A DNA stretch of 64,000 bases from Lacibacter sp. H375 (GTDB taxonomy: Bacteria; Bacteroidota; Bacteroidia; Chitinophagales; Chitinophagaceae), in the NCBI RefSeq assembly GCF_037892425.1, contig NZ_JBBKTT010000001.1:496001-560000 (forward strand), given 5' to 3'. The notes under the pieces were generated by a model. It saw only the letters and a program-made list of their open reading frames with translations. It searched no databases and was not told the origin of the DNA. Both the position numbers and the translations under genes were made by a program. Each line of letters starts with the position of its first letter. Position 1 is the stretch's first letter. Below are positions 32,791 through 41,092 of this stretch, one piece after another.

Positions 32791-35700
32791 ATGCAATCAA
32801 ATCTCATAGAAGGGCTCAGCAAAAAGTTCAAGGAGTTTAAACCTACGAGCTGGAGTGTTGATAATCGCACGGCCATCTATATCATCACCATATTAATTAC
32901 AGCGTATGGGCTTTTCAAGTTCAATACACTGCCCAAAGAACAGTTTCCTGATATTGTGGTGCCTACAATTTCAGTAGCAACCATTTATGTAGGTAATTCA
33001 CCTGCAGATATTGAGAACCTGGTAACAAGACCAATTGAGAAACAACTCAAAAGCATCAGTGGCGCAAGAGTTATTAAAGTACAATCATCATCACAACAGG
33101 ATTTTTCACTGATAGTGGTGGAGTTTGATACTGATGTAAAAGTTGATCTCGCAAAACAAAAAGTAAAAGATGCGGTTGATAAAGCAAGAACAGATCTCCC
33201 GCAGGATCTTACTGCCGAACCGGATGTACAGGAATTTGCTTTCAGCGAAATGCCCATCATGTTTGTAAACATAAGTGGCGATTTTGATCCGGTAAAACTG
33301 AAACAGTATGCTGATAAAATGCAGGATCGTTTTGAAGAATTAAAAGAGATCACAAGAGCTGATATTGTCGGTGCACCTGAAAGAGAGATACAGGTAAATG
33401 TTGACCCATACCGCATGGCAAGTTCAAGGATCACTTTCAGTGACATTGAAACAGCCATTGCACGTGAGAATAATGATATTACAGGTGGGCAGGTTGAGAT
33501 CGGCACTATGAAACGCACTGTGCGTGTTCGTGGACAATTCAACAGTGCATTTGATATCAACAACATTATTGTGAAAGGTGTAAGCGGTGCTCCTGTTTAC
33601 CTGAAAGATATTGCTACGATTAAAGACACGGTAAAAGAAAATGAAAGTTTTGCCCGGTTGGATGGGAAAAATGTTATTACACTCAACATTGTAAAACGTA
33701 GTGGAGAGAATCTCATCAATGCAGCTGATAATGTGAAAGCAACAGTTGCGGATATGCAGGCAAATGATCTGTTACCAAAAGATCTGAAAGTAACCATCAC
33801 AGGTGATCAGAGTAAGCAAACAAAAACATCGTTCAATGAACTGGTAAATACAATTGTGATCGGTTTCATACTAGTGTTATTGATCCTGATGTTCTTCATG
33901 GGTGTAACCAACGCCTTCTTTGTGGCATTGAGTGTGCCGTTGAGTGTGTTTGTTGCCTTCCTCTTTTTACCATTGGCTGACTACATTGTTGGTACAGGTG
34001 TTACGCTCAACTTCATTGTATTATTTGCATTGCTGTTCGGACTGGGTATTATTGTGGATGATGCCATTGTGGTAATTGAAAATACACATCGTATCTATCA
34101 TAACGGTAAAGTGCCAATCATACGCAGTGCAAAAGAAGCAGCAGGTGAAGTATTTATTCCTGTATTAGCGGGTACAGCTACAACACTTGCGCCTTTCTTC
34201 CCGCTGTTATTCTGGAAAGGAATCATTGGTAAGTTCATGATCTACCTACCAACGATGCTTATCTTAACGTTGGCTGCATCATTGATCGTTGCGTTCATCA
34301 TGAACCCTGTATTTGCGGTAAGCTTTATGAAGCCAGAAGGCCGTGCTTATGATGATAAGAAAAGCAACATCTTCCGTAAATGGTATTGGTGGGCATTCAT
34401 CATCATTGGCATCATCAATCATGTAATAGGAAATCATGGTACAGGTAACTTCCTGTTCTTTATGGCACTGGCAAGTGTACTGAACCGCTACTTATTGCGA
34501 GATGCTATTTATTTCTTCCAGGAAAGAGCATTGCCAAGATTGATGAATAGTTATGAAGCGTTGTTGCGCTGGGTATTGAAAGGATGGAGACCTGTATGGA
34601 TGCTTGTTTCATTATTCTTACTGTTCCCGATTGCAGTAGCATTGCTTGTTGCACGTGGTAACTCTTCAACGTTCTTCCCGAGTGGCGATCCGAACTTTAT
34701 CTATGTATATTTGAAGATGCCTGTAGGTAGTGATGTAAAGTATACCGATTCGATCACCAGCCTGCTTGAAAAGAAAGTATATAAAATTCTGGAAAAAGAA
34801 AAGCCCGGTGAAGAAGGTTCAATTGTTGAAAGTATCATTACCAATGTGGCGGTGAGTGCAAACAACCCACGTGATAACAACCGTAGTACACAGCCAAACC
34901 TTGGCCGTATACAGGTGTCGTTTGTGGAGTATGAAAAACGTCATGGCAAATCAACCAAAGTATATATTGATGAAATACGCAGAACCATCAAAGGTATTCC
35001 CGGTGCTGCTATTAGTGTAGAACAGGAAGATGGCGGTCCGCCCACTGATCCTCCGGTGAATATTGAAGTAGTAGGTGATAACTTCAACAACATTGCAAAA
35101 GTTGCAACAGAGTTATTCAACTATCTCGATACAAACCGTGTGGATGGAATTGATAACCTGCAAATGGATGTTGATCTCAACAATCCTGAAATAACAGTTA
35201 GTGTTGATCGTGAAAGAGCGTTGATTGAAGGCGTGAGTACGGGACAAGTGGGTATGGAATTACGTACTGCTTTGTTTGGTAAAGAAGTAAGCAAACTGAA
35301 AGATGGTGAAGATGAATACAAGATCCAGCTTCGCTACAGCGAAATGCAACGTAACAACATCATTGACCTGATGAATATGAAGATCACTTTCCGTGATTTC
35401 AATACAGGACAAATCAAACAAGTACCGATTAATGCCGTTGCTAAATTTGATTACACAAGCACAAGTGGCGGTGTAAAACGAAAAAACCTGAAACGTACCA
35501 TTCAGTTGCAATCAAATATTGCTGATCCCACACAGGGTGCGGCTATTAATGCTGCGCTGAAAACAAAGATCGATGACTTTAAAAACAAAGTGCGTATTCC
35601 GGAAGATGTAACCATTCGTCAAAGCGGGCAAAGCGAACAGGAAGCTGAAACAAATGCATTCCTTGGAACAGCTCTTGTTATCGCCATTGGTTTGATCTTC

Positions 35701-36360
35701 TTAATCCTGGTATTACAGTTTAATAGTTTAAGTAAACCGTTTATTGTAGTAACAGAGATCTTCTTCAGTGTTATTGGTGTGTTGTTGGGTTACGCCATCA
35801 CAGGTAAAACAATTGCAACGATCATGTTGGGTGTTGGTATCATTGGATTGGCTGGTATTGTGATCAAGAATGGTATCCTTTTAATTGAGTTTACCGATGA
35901 GTTGCGTCACCGTGGTTACAAAACAAGAGAAGCAGCAATACAAGCGGGTAAGATCAGGATCATTCCTGTATTGCTCACAGCTTTGGCAACAATGCTTGGT
36001 CTGTTACCATTAGCTGTTGGCTTTAACATTGATTTCGTATCGTTGTTCCAGCATCTTGATCCCAAGATCTTCTTAGGTGGTGACAGTGTTGTGTTCTGGG
36101 GGCCGTTAAGCTGGACGATCATTTACGGATTGATCTTCGCATTCTTCTTAACATTGATGATGGTACCAAGTATGTATATCATCTCTGAACGTTTAAGAAG
36201 ACCCATGGAACGTTTTTATGGCACCAAGTATATTGCTTTGTTTGGTTTCCTCGGTCCTTTCTTCTTCATCTTTGTAGGCATTATGTATCTCGGCAGAGCC
36301 ATACAAGGCAAGAAAGTTTGGGTAGGGCAACAACGTAAAACAGTTCCTTCGAAGATTTAA
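32791..36360 (+). CDS. RND-family inner-membrane efflux pump
   Basis: Proton-driven pump of the AcrB/HAE1 class, 1189 residues, longer than the usual 1030-1050. TM1 is near residue 29; the proton-relay acidic pair is in FGLGIIVDDAIVVIEN; porter-domain repeats are clear. Two insertions account for the length: a hydrophobic stretch near 530-580 (WYWWAFIIIGIINHVIG, then FLFFMALASVLNRYLL) and a segment before TM11-12 (FQHLDPKIFLGGDSVVFWGP). The start is preceded by 106 bp after the adaptor, with no clear terminator, so it stays in the operon. Substrate unknown. Confidence 0.95.
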   Translation: MQSNLIEGLSKKFKEFKPTSWSVDNRTAIYIITILITAYGLFKFNTLPKEQFPDIVVPTISVATIYVGNSPADIENLVTRPIEKQLKSISGARVIKVQSSSQQDFSLIVVEFDTDVKVDLAKQKVKDAVDKARTDLPQDLTAEPDVQEFAFSEMPIMFVNISGDFDPVKLKQYADKMQDRFEELKEITRADIVGAPEREIQVNVDPYRMASSRITFSDIETAIARENNDITGGQVEIGTMKRTVRVRGQFNSAFDINNIIVKGVSGAPVYLKDIATIKDTVKENESFARLDGKNVITLNIVKRSGENLINAADNVKATVADMQANDLLPKDLKVTITGDQSKQTKTSFNELVNTIVIGFILVLLILMFFMGVTNAFFVALSVPLSVFVAFLFLPLADYIVGTGVTLNFIVLFALLFGLGIIVDDAIVVIENTHRIYHNGKVPIIRSAKEAAGEVFIPVLAGTATTLAPFFPLLFWKGIIGKFMIYLPTMLILTLAASLIVAFIMNPVFAVSFMKPEGRAYDDKKSNIFRKWYWWAFIIIGIINHVIGNHGTGNFLFFMALASVLNRYLLRDAIYFFQERALPRLMNSYEALLRWVLKGWRPVWMLVSLFLLFPIAVALLVARGNSSTFFPSGDPNFIYVYLKMPVGSDVKYTDSITSLLEKKVYKILEKEKPGEEGSIVESIITNVAVSANNPRDNNRSTQPNLGRIQVSFVEYEKRHGKSTKVYIDEIRRTIKGIPGAAISVEQEDGGPPTDPPVNIEVVGDNFNNIAKVATELFNYLDTNRVDGIDNLQMDVDLNNPEITVSVDRERALIEGVSTGQVGMELRTALFGKEVSKLKDGEDEYKIQLRYSEMQRNNIIDLMNMKITFRDFNTGQIKQVPINAVAKFDYTSTSGGVKRKNLKRTIQLQSNIADPTQGAAINAALKTKIDDFKNKVRIPEDVTIRQSGQSEQEAETNAFLGTALVIAIGLIFLILVLQFNSLSKPFIVVTEIFFSVIGVLLGYAITGKTIATIMLGVGIIGLAGIVIKNGILLIEFTDELRHRGYKTREAAIQAGKIRIIPVLLTALATMLGLLPLAVGFNIDFVSLFQHLDPKIFLGGDSVVFWGPLSWTIIYGLIFAFFLTLMMVPSMYIISERLRRPMERFYGTKYIALFGFLGPFFFIFVGIMYLGRAIQGKKVWVGQQRKTVPSKI

Positions 36361-36368
36361 GATAAAAG

Positions 36369-36383
36369 TCAATTGTCAATTTT
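36369..36383. repeat. CAATTGTCAATT-type short repeat
   Basis: TCAATTGTCAATTTT follows the pump gene. A related AATTGCAAATTGACAATT stretch lies at 51996-52018 upstream of TerC. These look like copies of a dispersed AT-rich sequence; similarity is short. Confidence 0.4.
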
Positions 36384-36391
36384 AGGTTAGT

Positions 36392-36421
36392 AACCCTCTC
36401 CGTTTCCGGAGAGGGTTTTTC
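36392..36421 (+). terminator. Terminator of the RND operon
   Basis: Perfect 11-bp stem AACCCTCTCCG (36392-36402) / CGGAGAGGGTT (36407-36417) with a four-base loop, followed by TTTTTC. It ends the TetR-TolC-adaptor-RND transcript. Confidence 0.9.
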
Positions 36422-36491
36422 TTTGGCGTTTAACAAAATAATTCTTTACAGATATTTCTCTTCCCATTAATTTCACAAAAAAATTATCATC

Positions 36492-37286
36492 ATGGCAACA
36501 GCACACGAAATTGATTACCGCATTGTAGGCGAGGAAATGCAGTATGTAGAAATTGAACTTGACCCCAATGAAACAGCCATTGCAGAAGCAGGAAGTTTTA
36601 TGTTAATGGATGAAGGCGTTCAAATGGAAACTATTTTTGGCGATGGCAGTGCAAACCAGGGCTCAGGCGTATTGGGTAAATTATTTTCTGCAGGCAAACG
36701 ATTACTCACCGGTGAAAGTTTATTCATGACAGCCTATACCAATATTGGCCAGGGAAAAAAGATGGTGAGTTTTGCATCACCTTATCCCGGTAAAATTATT
36801 CCGCTTGATCTGATGCGTTTAGGCGGACCGATCGTTTGTCAGAAAGATGCGTTCCTCTGCGCAGCAAAAGGCGTAAGTGTTGGCATTGCTTTGCAACGTA
36901 AACTGGGCACCGGCTTATTTGGCGGTGAAGGATTTATCATGCAAAAACTTGAAGGCGATGGATTAGCCTTTGTACATGCAGGTGGTCATGTGTTTGAACG
37001 TGAATTGAAACCCGGCGAAGTACTGAAGATCGATACAGGTTGTGTTGTTGCTTACACCCACCAGATCGATTTTGATATTCAATTTGTAGGTGGAATTAAG
37101 AATACCATCTTTGGTGGCGAAGGTTTATTCTTTGCTACTCTCCGTGGTCCCGGTAAAGTGTGGATACAAACATTACCAGTATCAAGATTGGCCAGCCGTA
37201 TTCTTTCTTATGGACGAGGTGCACGAAAAGAAGAAGGAAGTTTGCTGGGAGGTTTGGGTAATTTATTGGACGGTGATGGAAGATAA
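36492..37286 (+). CDS. TIGR00266 / AIM24-like family protein
   Basis: Cytoplasmic 264-residue protein of the AIM24 (TIGR00266) family, which has a beta-rich double-stranded fold. Features include IDYRIVGEEMQYVEIELDP at the start, AEAGSFMLMDEGVQM and GGHVFERELKPGEVLKID; Gly-rich loops (FSAGKRLLTGE, GSLLGGLGN) are typical. The family's function in bacteria is unknown. It is monocistronic, between two terminators. Confidence 0.9.
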   Translation: MATAHEIDYRIVGEEMQYVEIELDPNETAIAEAGSFMLMDEGVQMETIFGDGSANQGSGVLGKLFSAGKRLLTGESLFMTAYTNIGQGKKMVSFASPYPGKIIPLDLMRLGGPIVCQKDAFLCAAKGVSVGIALQRKLGTGLFGGEGFIMQKLEGDGLAFVHAGGHVFERELKPGEVLKIDTGCVVAYTHQIDFDIQFVGGIKNTIFGGEGLFFATLRGPGKVWIQTLPVSRLASRILSYGRGARKEEGSLLGGLGNLLDGDGR

Positions 37287-37302
37287 TTAAGCGCATCATA
37301 AT

Positions 37303-37378
37303 TGTCATCCCGAGGAACGAGGGATCTGTCGCATAGCAGTAAAAATGTTCAACAGTTCCCTCCTACGTCGGGATGACA
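37303..37378. repeat. TGTCATCCCGA inverted-repeat element
   Basis: TGTCATCCCGA (37303-37313) and its exact reverse complement (37368-37378) bound a 76-base element with inner pairing (GGGATCTGT against ACAGTTCCC). This is the well-known layout of dispersed palindromic elements starting with TGTCATCCCGA in many bacterial genomes. It lies after the AIM24-like gene and just before a strong terminator. Confidence 0.7.
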
Positions 37379-37386
37379 GAAAACAG

Positions 37387-37414
37387 AAGCCGGAAAAATT
37401 TTTCCGGCTTTTTG
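37387..37414. terminator. Terminator after the palindromic element
   Basis: AAGCCGGAAAAA / TTTTTCCGGCTT is a perfect 12-bp inverted repeat followed by TTTG. It can end the AIM24-like gene's transcript and also insulates the arsenic cluster. Confidence 0.8.
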
Positions 37415-37451
37415 TTTGGAAATCTGAAATGCTTAATCGTATATTTGCGAT
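37415..37451 (+). promoter_or_regulatory. arsR promoter with ATCG-N8-CGAT over the -7 element
   Basis: TTTG (37415-37418) and TATATTTG (37440-37447) are 21 bases apart. The -7 element is flanked exactly by ATCG (37436-37439) and CGAT (37448-37451), a likely repressor site. The same ATCG-N8-CGAT arrangement recurs at 37499-37514, directly before the arsR start. Confidence 0.65.
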
Positions 37452-37462
37452 ATAAAATAAAT

Positions 37463-37481
37463 AAGACGAACAAATCGTCTT
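37463..37481 (+). promoter_or_regulatory. Candidate ArsR operator
   Basis: AAGACGA (37463-37469) and TCGTCTT (37475-37481) form a 7-bp inverted repeat with a 5-base spacer, in the arsR leader between the -7 element and the start codon. ArsR-type repressors bind such short palindromes near their own promoter. Confidence 0.55.
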
Positions 37482-37498
37482 TTTCTTTGAACACAATC

Positions 37499-37514
37499 AT
37501 CGTATAAAAACGAT
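37499..37514 (+). promoter_or_regulatory. Second ATCG-N8-CGAT site before arsR
   Basis: ATCG-TATAAAAA-CGAT ends 7 bases before the arsR ATG (37522). It repeats the arms and spacing of the site over the -7 element, so it may be a second operator. Confidence 0.5.
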
Positions 37515-37521
37515 AAAAGAA

Positions 37522-37854
37522 ATGGCCATCCACAAGAAAGAAGAATTCAGCACGAAAGAGCAACACCTGGCAGCTTTTGCCAAAGCCATCAGTCACCCCG
37601 CCCGTATTGCCATCCTGAGTGTATTGGCAAAACGTAATCAATGTATTTGTGGTGAGATCGTTGAGATATTACCTCTTGCACAAAGCACCGTAAGTCAGCA
37701 CCTGAAAGAATTAAAGAATGCAGGCCTCATTGATGGCGAAACAGATGGACCACGCAGTTGCTACTGCATTAACTGGAAAGCCTTTGAAAAATTCAATGCC
37801 GATTTTAATTCTCTCTTTGAAAAGTTGAAAGAAGCAAACGCCAAATGCTGTTAA
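37522..37854 (+). CDS. arsR: ArsR-family metalloid-responsive repressor
   Basis: Winged-helix repressor of 110 residues. [23 protein letters not shown] carries the CxC pair (C41, C43) of the classical arsenic/antimony sensors in the recognition region, then [19 protein letters not shown] is the DNA-reading helix. Two further cysteines are in PRSCYCIN (C80, C82), and the protein ends in Cys-Cys (NAKCC, 109-110), an unusual tail. It heads a run of arsR, a PAP2-type phosphatase, arsM and a CC-rich peptide, with palindromes near its promoter. Derepression by As(III) is likely. Confidence 0.9.
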   Translation: MAIHKKEEFSTKEQHLAAFAKAISHPARIAILSVLAKRNQCICGEIVEILPLAQSTVSQHLKELKNAGLIDGETDGPRSCYCINWKAFEKFNADFNSLFEKLKEANAKCC

Positions 37855-37878
37855 TTATCATCATCAAATCATAGCAAT

Positions 37879-38796
37879 ATGAAACCATTATCATTACTCC
37901 TTATCAGTTTTATCATCACACAATTTATTTCAGCACAAAATGCACAACAGAAAAAAAGTCCTGTGCCACCGGCTTGGGGTCATTATCAAAAACTTTCAAA
38001 CTTATCAGCCTCAGCACAACCAGGGCAGGAAGCAACAGATAAACGCCTGTTTGAATTAACTCCAGCACATAAACAGGTAACTGACCTTTCAGTTACCGAA
38101 GTATTTGGATTTCGTTTACGTAAGCCTTTTTATTTAAAAGGAACAGAAACATTTTCCATTGCTCCACCACCGGCCAATAGCTCAGCACAAACCAGAGCAG
38201 AATTGGATTTTTTACTGCAACTGCAACAACGCCGTTCTGAAGAAGATATCCGTGCATCAAAATATTATGCAACGGTTTACTACAACACCGATACAAAACC
38301 TGGTGATGCGGATTATGAGAGAATGCAACGCAATCTTTTTCATATTGGTCGATCTATTGGCACATGGTTCAATGCAGATTCGTTACCACAAACTGCAGTG
38401 TTGGCTGCTAATGTTTGGAAAGATGCAAGTTTTATTATCTGGAAATACAAAAACTATTTTCTCCGCATCAGACCGGGAAAACTTGAACCGGAATTAAAAT
38501 ATTTGGAAGAAACTCCATGGGCAGCTTATCCCAGCGGACATGCAACTAACTCTTACGTAAATGCCTATCTCTATGCTGCCTTGATTCCTGAATTTGAATC
38601 CTTCTTTTTAAAAGATGCTTATGATATGGCCCATTCAAGAGAGATCATTGGTGTGCATTACCCTAGTGATTCAGAAAGCGGTCGTTTGCTGGCTTATGAA
38701 CTTATTCAACGCTTAATGAAGAACGAACAGTTTCAAAAAGATTTTGCAGCTGCAAAAGCAGAGATCAAACAAATAAAAGATACAAAAGGATTCTAA
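37879..38796 (+). CDS. PAP2-type acid phosphatase (class A)
   Basis: Exported protein of 305 residues with signal peptide PLSLLLISFIITQFISAQ. The PAP2/vanadium-haloperoxidase core has the three motifs K-x6-RP (KNYFLRIRPGK), PSGH (AYPSGHATNSY) and SR-x5-H-x3-D (HSREIIGVHYPSD). It is probably a periplasmic phosphomonoesterase or lipid phosphatase. It lies 24 bp after arsR and 19 bp before arsM, so it appears to be in the arsenic operon; why is not clear, since it carries no arsenic-binding motif. Phosphate scavenging under arsenate stress is one possibility. Confidence 0.9.
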   Translation: MKPLSLLLISFIITQFISAQNAQQKKSPVPPAWGHYQKLSNLSASAQPGQEATDKRLFELTPAHKQVTDLSVTEVFGFRLRKPFYLKGTETFSIAPPPANSSAQTRAELDFLLQLQQRRSEEDIRASKYYATVYYNTDTKPGDADYERMQRNLFHIGRSIGTWFNADSLPQTAVLAANVWKDASFIIWKYKNYFLRIRPGKLEPELKYLEETPWAAYPSGHATNSYVNAYLYAALIPEFESFFLKDAYDMAHSREIIGVHYPSDSESGRLLAYELIQRLMKNEQFQKDFAAAKAEIKQIKDTKGF

Positions 38797-38815
38797 CATT
38801 ATAAACGTACAGATC

Positions 38816-39652
38816 ATGTCAACAGAAACACAACTCAAAGAAATTGTAAAACAGAAGTACAGCGAAATTGCTTTGCAGGATAAAGAAACCAATCAATCGT
38901 CGTGCTGCGGTGCAGGTGGTTGCTCAACAGAAGTATATAACATCATGAGCGATGATTATACCAACCTGAAAGGATATAATCCTGATGCTGATCTTGGATT
39001 AGGCTGTGGCTTACCAACTCAGTTTGCAAAAATTCGCCCTGGTGATACAGTGATCGATTTGGGAAGCGGCGCAGGTAATGATTGTTTTATTGCCGTTGCA
39101 GAAACAGGGCCAACCGGTAAAGTGATCGGTATTGATTTTACTCCTGCTATGATCGACAAAGCAAGAACCAATGCAGAAAAAAGAGGATTGAACAATGTGG
39201 AGTTCCGTCAGGGCGATATTGAACACATGCCTGTTTCTGCAAATACTGCAGACGTAGTTGTGAGCAACTGTGTGTTGAATTTAGTGCCGAACAAAGATGG
39301 TGTGTTCAAAGATATTTTTCGGGTGTTGAAAGCAGGTGGTCATTTCAGCATTTCTGATGTTGTATTGGTTGGAAATTTACCTGAGGCATTGCGTAAAGAT
39401 GCAGAGATGTATGCAGGTTGTGTTTCAGGTGCTATTCAAAAAGAAGTGTATCTCGAATTGATCCAGCAAAATGGATTTGAACATATCACCATCCAGAAAG
39501 AAAAAGCAATTGTGATCCCGGATGATATTCTAAAAAATTATTTGAACGAACAGGAACTTGCCGATTTTAAACAAGGAAACACCGGCATTTTTTCTATAAC
39601 CGTATTTGCACAAAAGCCTTCCTGCTGTGCACCCGGCAGTGGCTGTTGTTAA
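38816..39652 (+). CDS. arsM: Arsenite S-adenosylmethionine methyltransferase
   Basis: Cytoplasmic enzyme of 278 residues that methylates As(III) with SAM. The SAM motif DLGSGAGND is near residue 81, and the three conserved arsenic-binding cysteines are C64 (LGCGLPT), C152 (SNCVLNL) and C202 (YAGCVSGA). The N-terminus adds SSCCGAGGC (C30, C31, C36) and the C-terminus ends in SCCAPGSGCC, a four-cysteine tail typical of some ArsM. It belongs to the arsR operon, so inducible arsenic methylation and volatilisation or detoxification is the likely role. Confidence 0.95.
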   Translation: MSTETQLKEIVKQKYSEIALQDKETNQSSCCGAGGCSTEVYNIMSDDYTNLKGYNPDADLGLGCGLPTQFAKIRPGDTVIDLGSGAGNDCFIAVAETGPTGKVIGIDFTPAMIDKARTNAEKRGLNNVEFRQGDIEHMPVSANTADVVVSNCVLNLVPNKDGVFKDIFRVLKAGGHFSISDVVLVGNLPEALRKDAEMYAGCVSGAIQKEVYLELIQQNGFEHITIQKEKAIVIPDDILKNYLNEQELADFKQGNTGIFSITVFAQKPSCCAPGSGCC

Positions 39653-39682
39653 TTCTTTTTTTCACATATAAACCTTAGCATC

Positions 39683-39760
39683 ATGAACACTAATCAAAAT
39701 GATCCCGGATGCTGCTCTACAGGCAGCGATTGTTGCGGCGGCGTTTCAGCTTGTTGTTAA
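39683..39760 (+). CDS. 25-residue CC-rich peptide downstream of arsM
   Basis: Small reading frame, too short for normal gene-finding limits: ATG 39683 to TAA 39758-39760. It has six cysteines as three vicinal pairs (C10-C11, C17-C18, C24-C25) with spacing NDPGCC, SDCC, SACC, and starts MNTNQN. The C-terminal tails of ArsR and ArsM in the same operon also end in Cys-Cys. It begins 30 bases after the arsM stop and ends 7 bases before a terminator, so it is the last gene of the transcript. Probably a metalloid-binding peptide; this is inferred, and there is no known family I can name. Confidence 0.6.
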   Translation: MNTNQNDPGCCSTGSDCCGGVSACC

Positions 39761-39767
39761 CATTAAG

Positions 39768-39793
39768 AAAGCCTCTGCTAATGCAGAGGCTTT
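39768..39793 (+). terminator. Terminator of the arsenic operon
   Basis: AAAGCCTCTGC (39768-39778) / GCAGAGGCTTT (39783-39793) with loop TAAT; T-run is short (TTTCC). It directly follows the small peptide and also fits as a stop for the convergent SDR gene. Confidence 0.8.
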
Positions 39794-39817
39794 CCATTTA
39801 CTTTTTAGTTTTATTAA

Positions 39818-40588
39818 TTATAAAGTTGAGCGCACTGCCCCTCCATCAATCATAATCGTTTGTCCTGTTACATAACCACTTTGCTTACTCAGCAACCAAA
39901 CAGCCAGTGATGCAAAATCATCAGCTTCACCTAAACGACCAACAGGTATTTGCTGAATAGCTGCTTTTTTCACTTCATCAAATGCCACACCTGTTTGTTC
40001 ACTTTTCTTATGGTATAAACGATCGATGGCGGGTGTGTTATGACTGCCCGGCCCAAGTATATTCAACGTAACTCCGCTCTTTGCAATTTCCTGGCTTAAT
40101 GTTTTTACCATACCAACAACAGCCAACCTAAGCGATGTACTCAATACTAAATTTTCAATCGGTTGTTTAACACTGCTGCTTTCGATATACACAATACGAC
40201 CATAACCAGCCTTGCTCATAGTTGGTACAAATGCCTGAGTGATCTCCACTTTCCAGCGAAGGATCTTTGCATAGGCATCATCCCAATCGTCCAATGTAGT
40301 TTCTAATACAGTTTTTGCTGGCGGACCACCCGCATTTACCAACATACCATGTAATGTTCGATCAGCCACTTGTTGTTTTAGTTGTTCTATAGTGAAGGAT
40401 TGTGTAATATCTCCAACCACTACTTCAGCGTTTCGATGCACATCATACAACTCATGCAGCTGCTCCCTGTTTCTTGCTACTGCAATAACAACTGCCCCTT
40501 CTTCCAGTAATTTATGTGCAACCGCTTTCCCAAAACCACTTGTGGCTCCACCTACAATAAACAACTGATTTTCTAATTCAAGATTCAT
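39818..40588 (-). CDS. SDR-family protein lacking the Tyr-x3-Lys pair
   Basis: Rossmann-fold protein, 256 residues, of the short-chain dehydrogenase/reductase family. N-terminal IVGGATSGFGKAVAHKL has the cofactor motif and VNAGGPPAKT replaces the usual NNAG. In the active-site region, YIESSSVKQPIENLVLSTSL keeps the Ser but shows no YxxxK where it should follow; the segment reads LSTSLRLAVVG. A known SDR subgroup has this arrangement, so it is probably a noncanonical reductase or binding protein. The C-terminal SGYVTGQTIMIDGGAV is normal. Convergent with the arsenic operon. Confidence 0.85.
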   Translation of the reverse strand: MNLELENQLFIVGGATSGFGKAVAHKLLEEGAVVIAVARNREQLHELYDVHRNAEVVVGDITQSFTIEQLKQQVADRTLHGMLVNAGGPPAKTVLETTLDDWDDAYAKILRWKVEITQAFVPTMSKAGYGRIVYIESSSVKQPIENLVLSTSLRLAVVGMVKTLSQEIAKSGVTLNILGPGSHNTPAIDRLYHKKSEQTGVAFDEVKKAAIQQIPVGRLGEADDFASLAVWLLSKQSGYVTGQTIMIDGGAVRSTL

Positions 40589-40633
40589 GATAATATTTTT
40601 TGCATTCAGGCCGCTAAGAGCATCCCCTCCATA

Positions 40634-41074
40634 TTATGGTAATCGATTTGCATGACGGCTCACTAATAGCCAGCCGTTCTGTCGCTTTGCATACACTTCT
40701 GTATAAAGCAAAGAAATATCAATGGGCGTTCCGTTCATTACTACATTAAAAATACCCTTGCCATTAACGATCACGAAACCTTTATACACTCGTGCAGTTG
40801 CTTCACTCACTTTTACACTGGTCATAGTAAGCTTTCCGCTTTTAATATCTTCAATGATCTCTTTTTTATTTTCGGTCCAACCATTCGAATGAACATATTG
40901 CACACGTTCATCGAGAATTGCATTCAAGGAATCAAGCTGCCTGTTTACCATCCAGCGAAATTTATTCTCGTGGAGTTTTAGTACAAACTTTTCGGTGGCA
41001 GATTCTTCTTTTGTTTTTTGTGCAAAAGACCTTGCTGAGGCAAATATCAAAAGGAAGAAAAAAAGTTGTTTCAT
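40634..41074 (-). CDS. Secreted NTF2-like (DUF4440) protein
   Basis: Exported protein of 146 residues: signal peptide KQLFFFLLIFASARSFAQ followed by a cone-shaped NTF2-like domain, with HENKFRWMVNRQLDSLNAIL, ERVQYVHSNG and ISLLYTEVYAKRQNGWLLVSR as the typical helix-strand layout of DUF4440. The catalytic function is not obvious; SnoaL-type enzymes and binding proteins share this fold. It is 68 bp from the adenylate kinase gene, separated by a terminator. Confidence 0.8.
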   Translation of the reverse strand: MKQLFFFLLIFASARSFAQKTKEESATEKFVLKLHENKFRWMVNRQLDSLNAILDERVQYVHSNGWTENKKEIIEDIKSGKLTMTSVKVSEATARVYKGFVIVNGKGIFNVVMNGTPIDISLLYTEVYAKRQNGWLLVSRHANRLP

Positions 41075-41092
41075 GCATTGAAGTTAGCAAAA

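Noticed and set aside
37303-37378. The TGTCATCCCGA element as a transcription terminator
   Set aside because: It has no T-run and matches a dispersed repeat; the following hairpin at 37387-37414 is the real terminator candidate.
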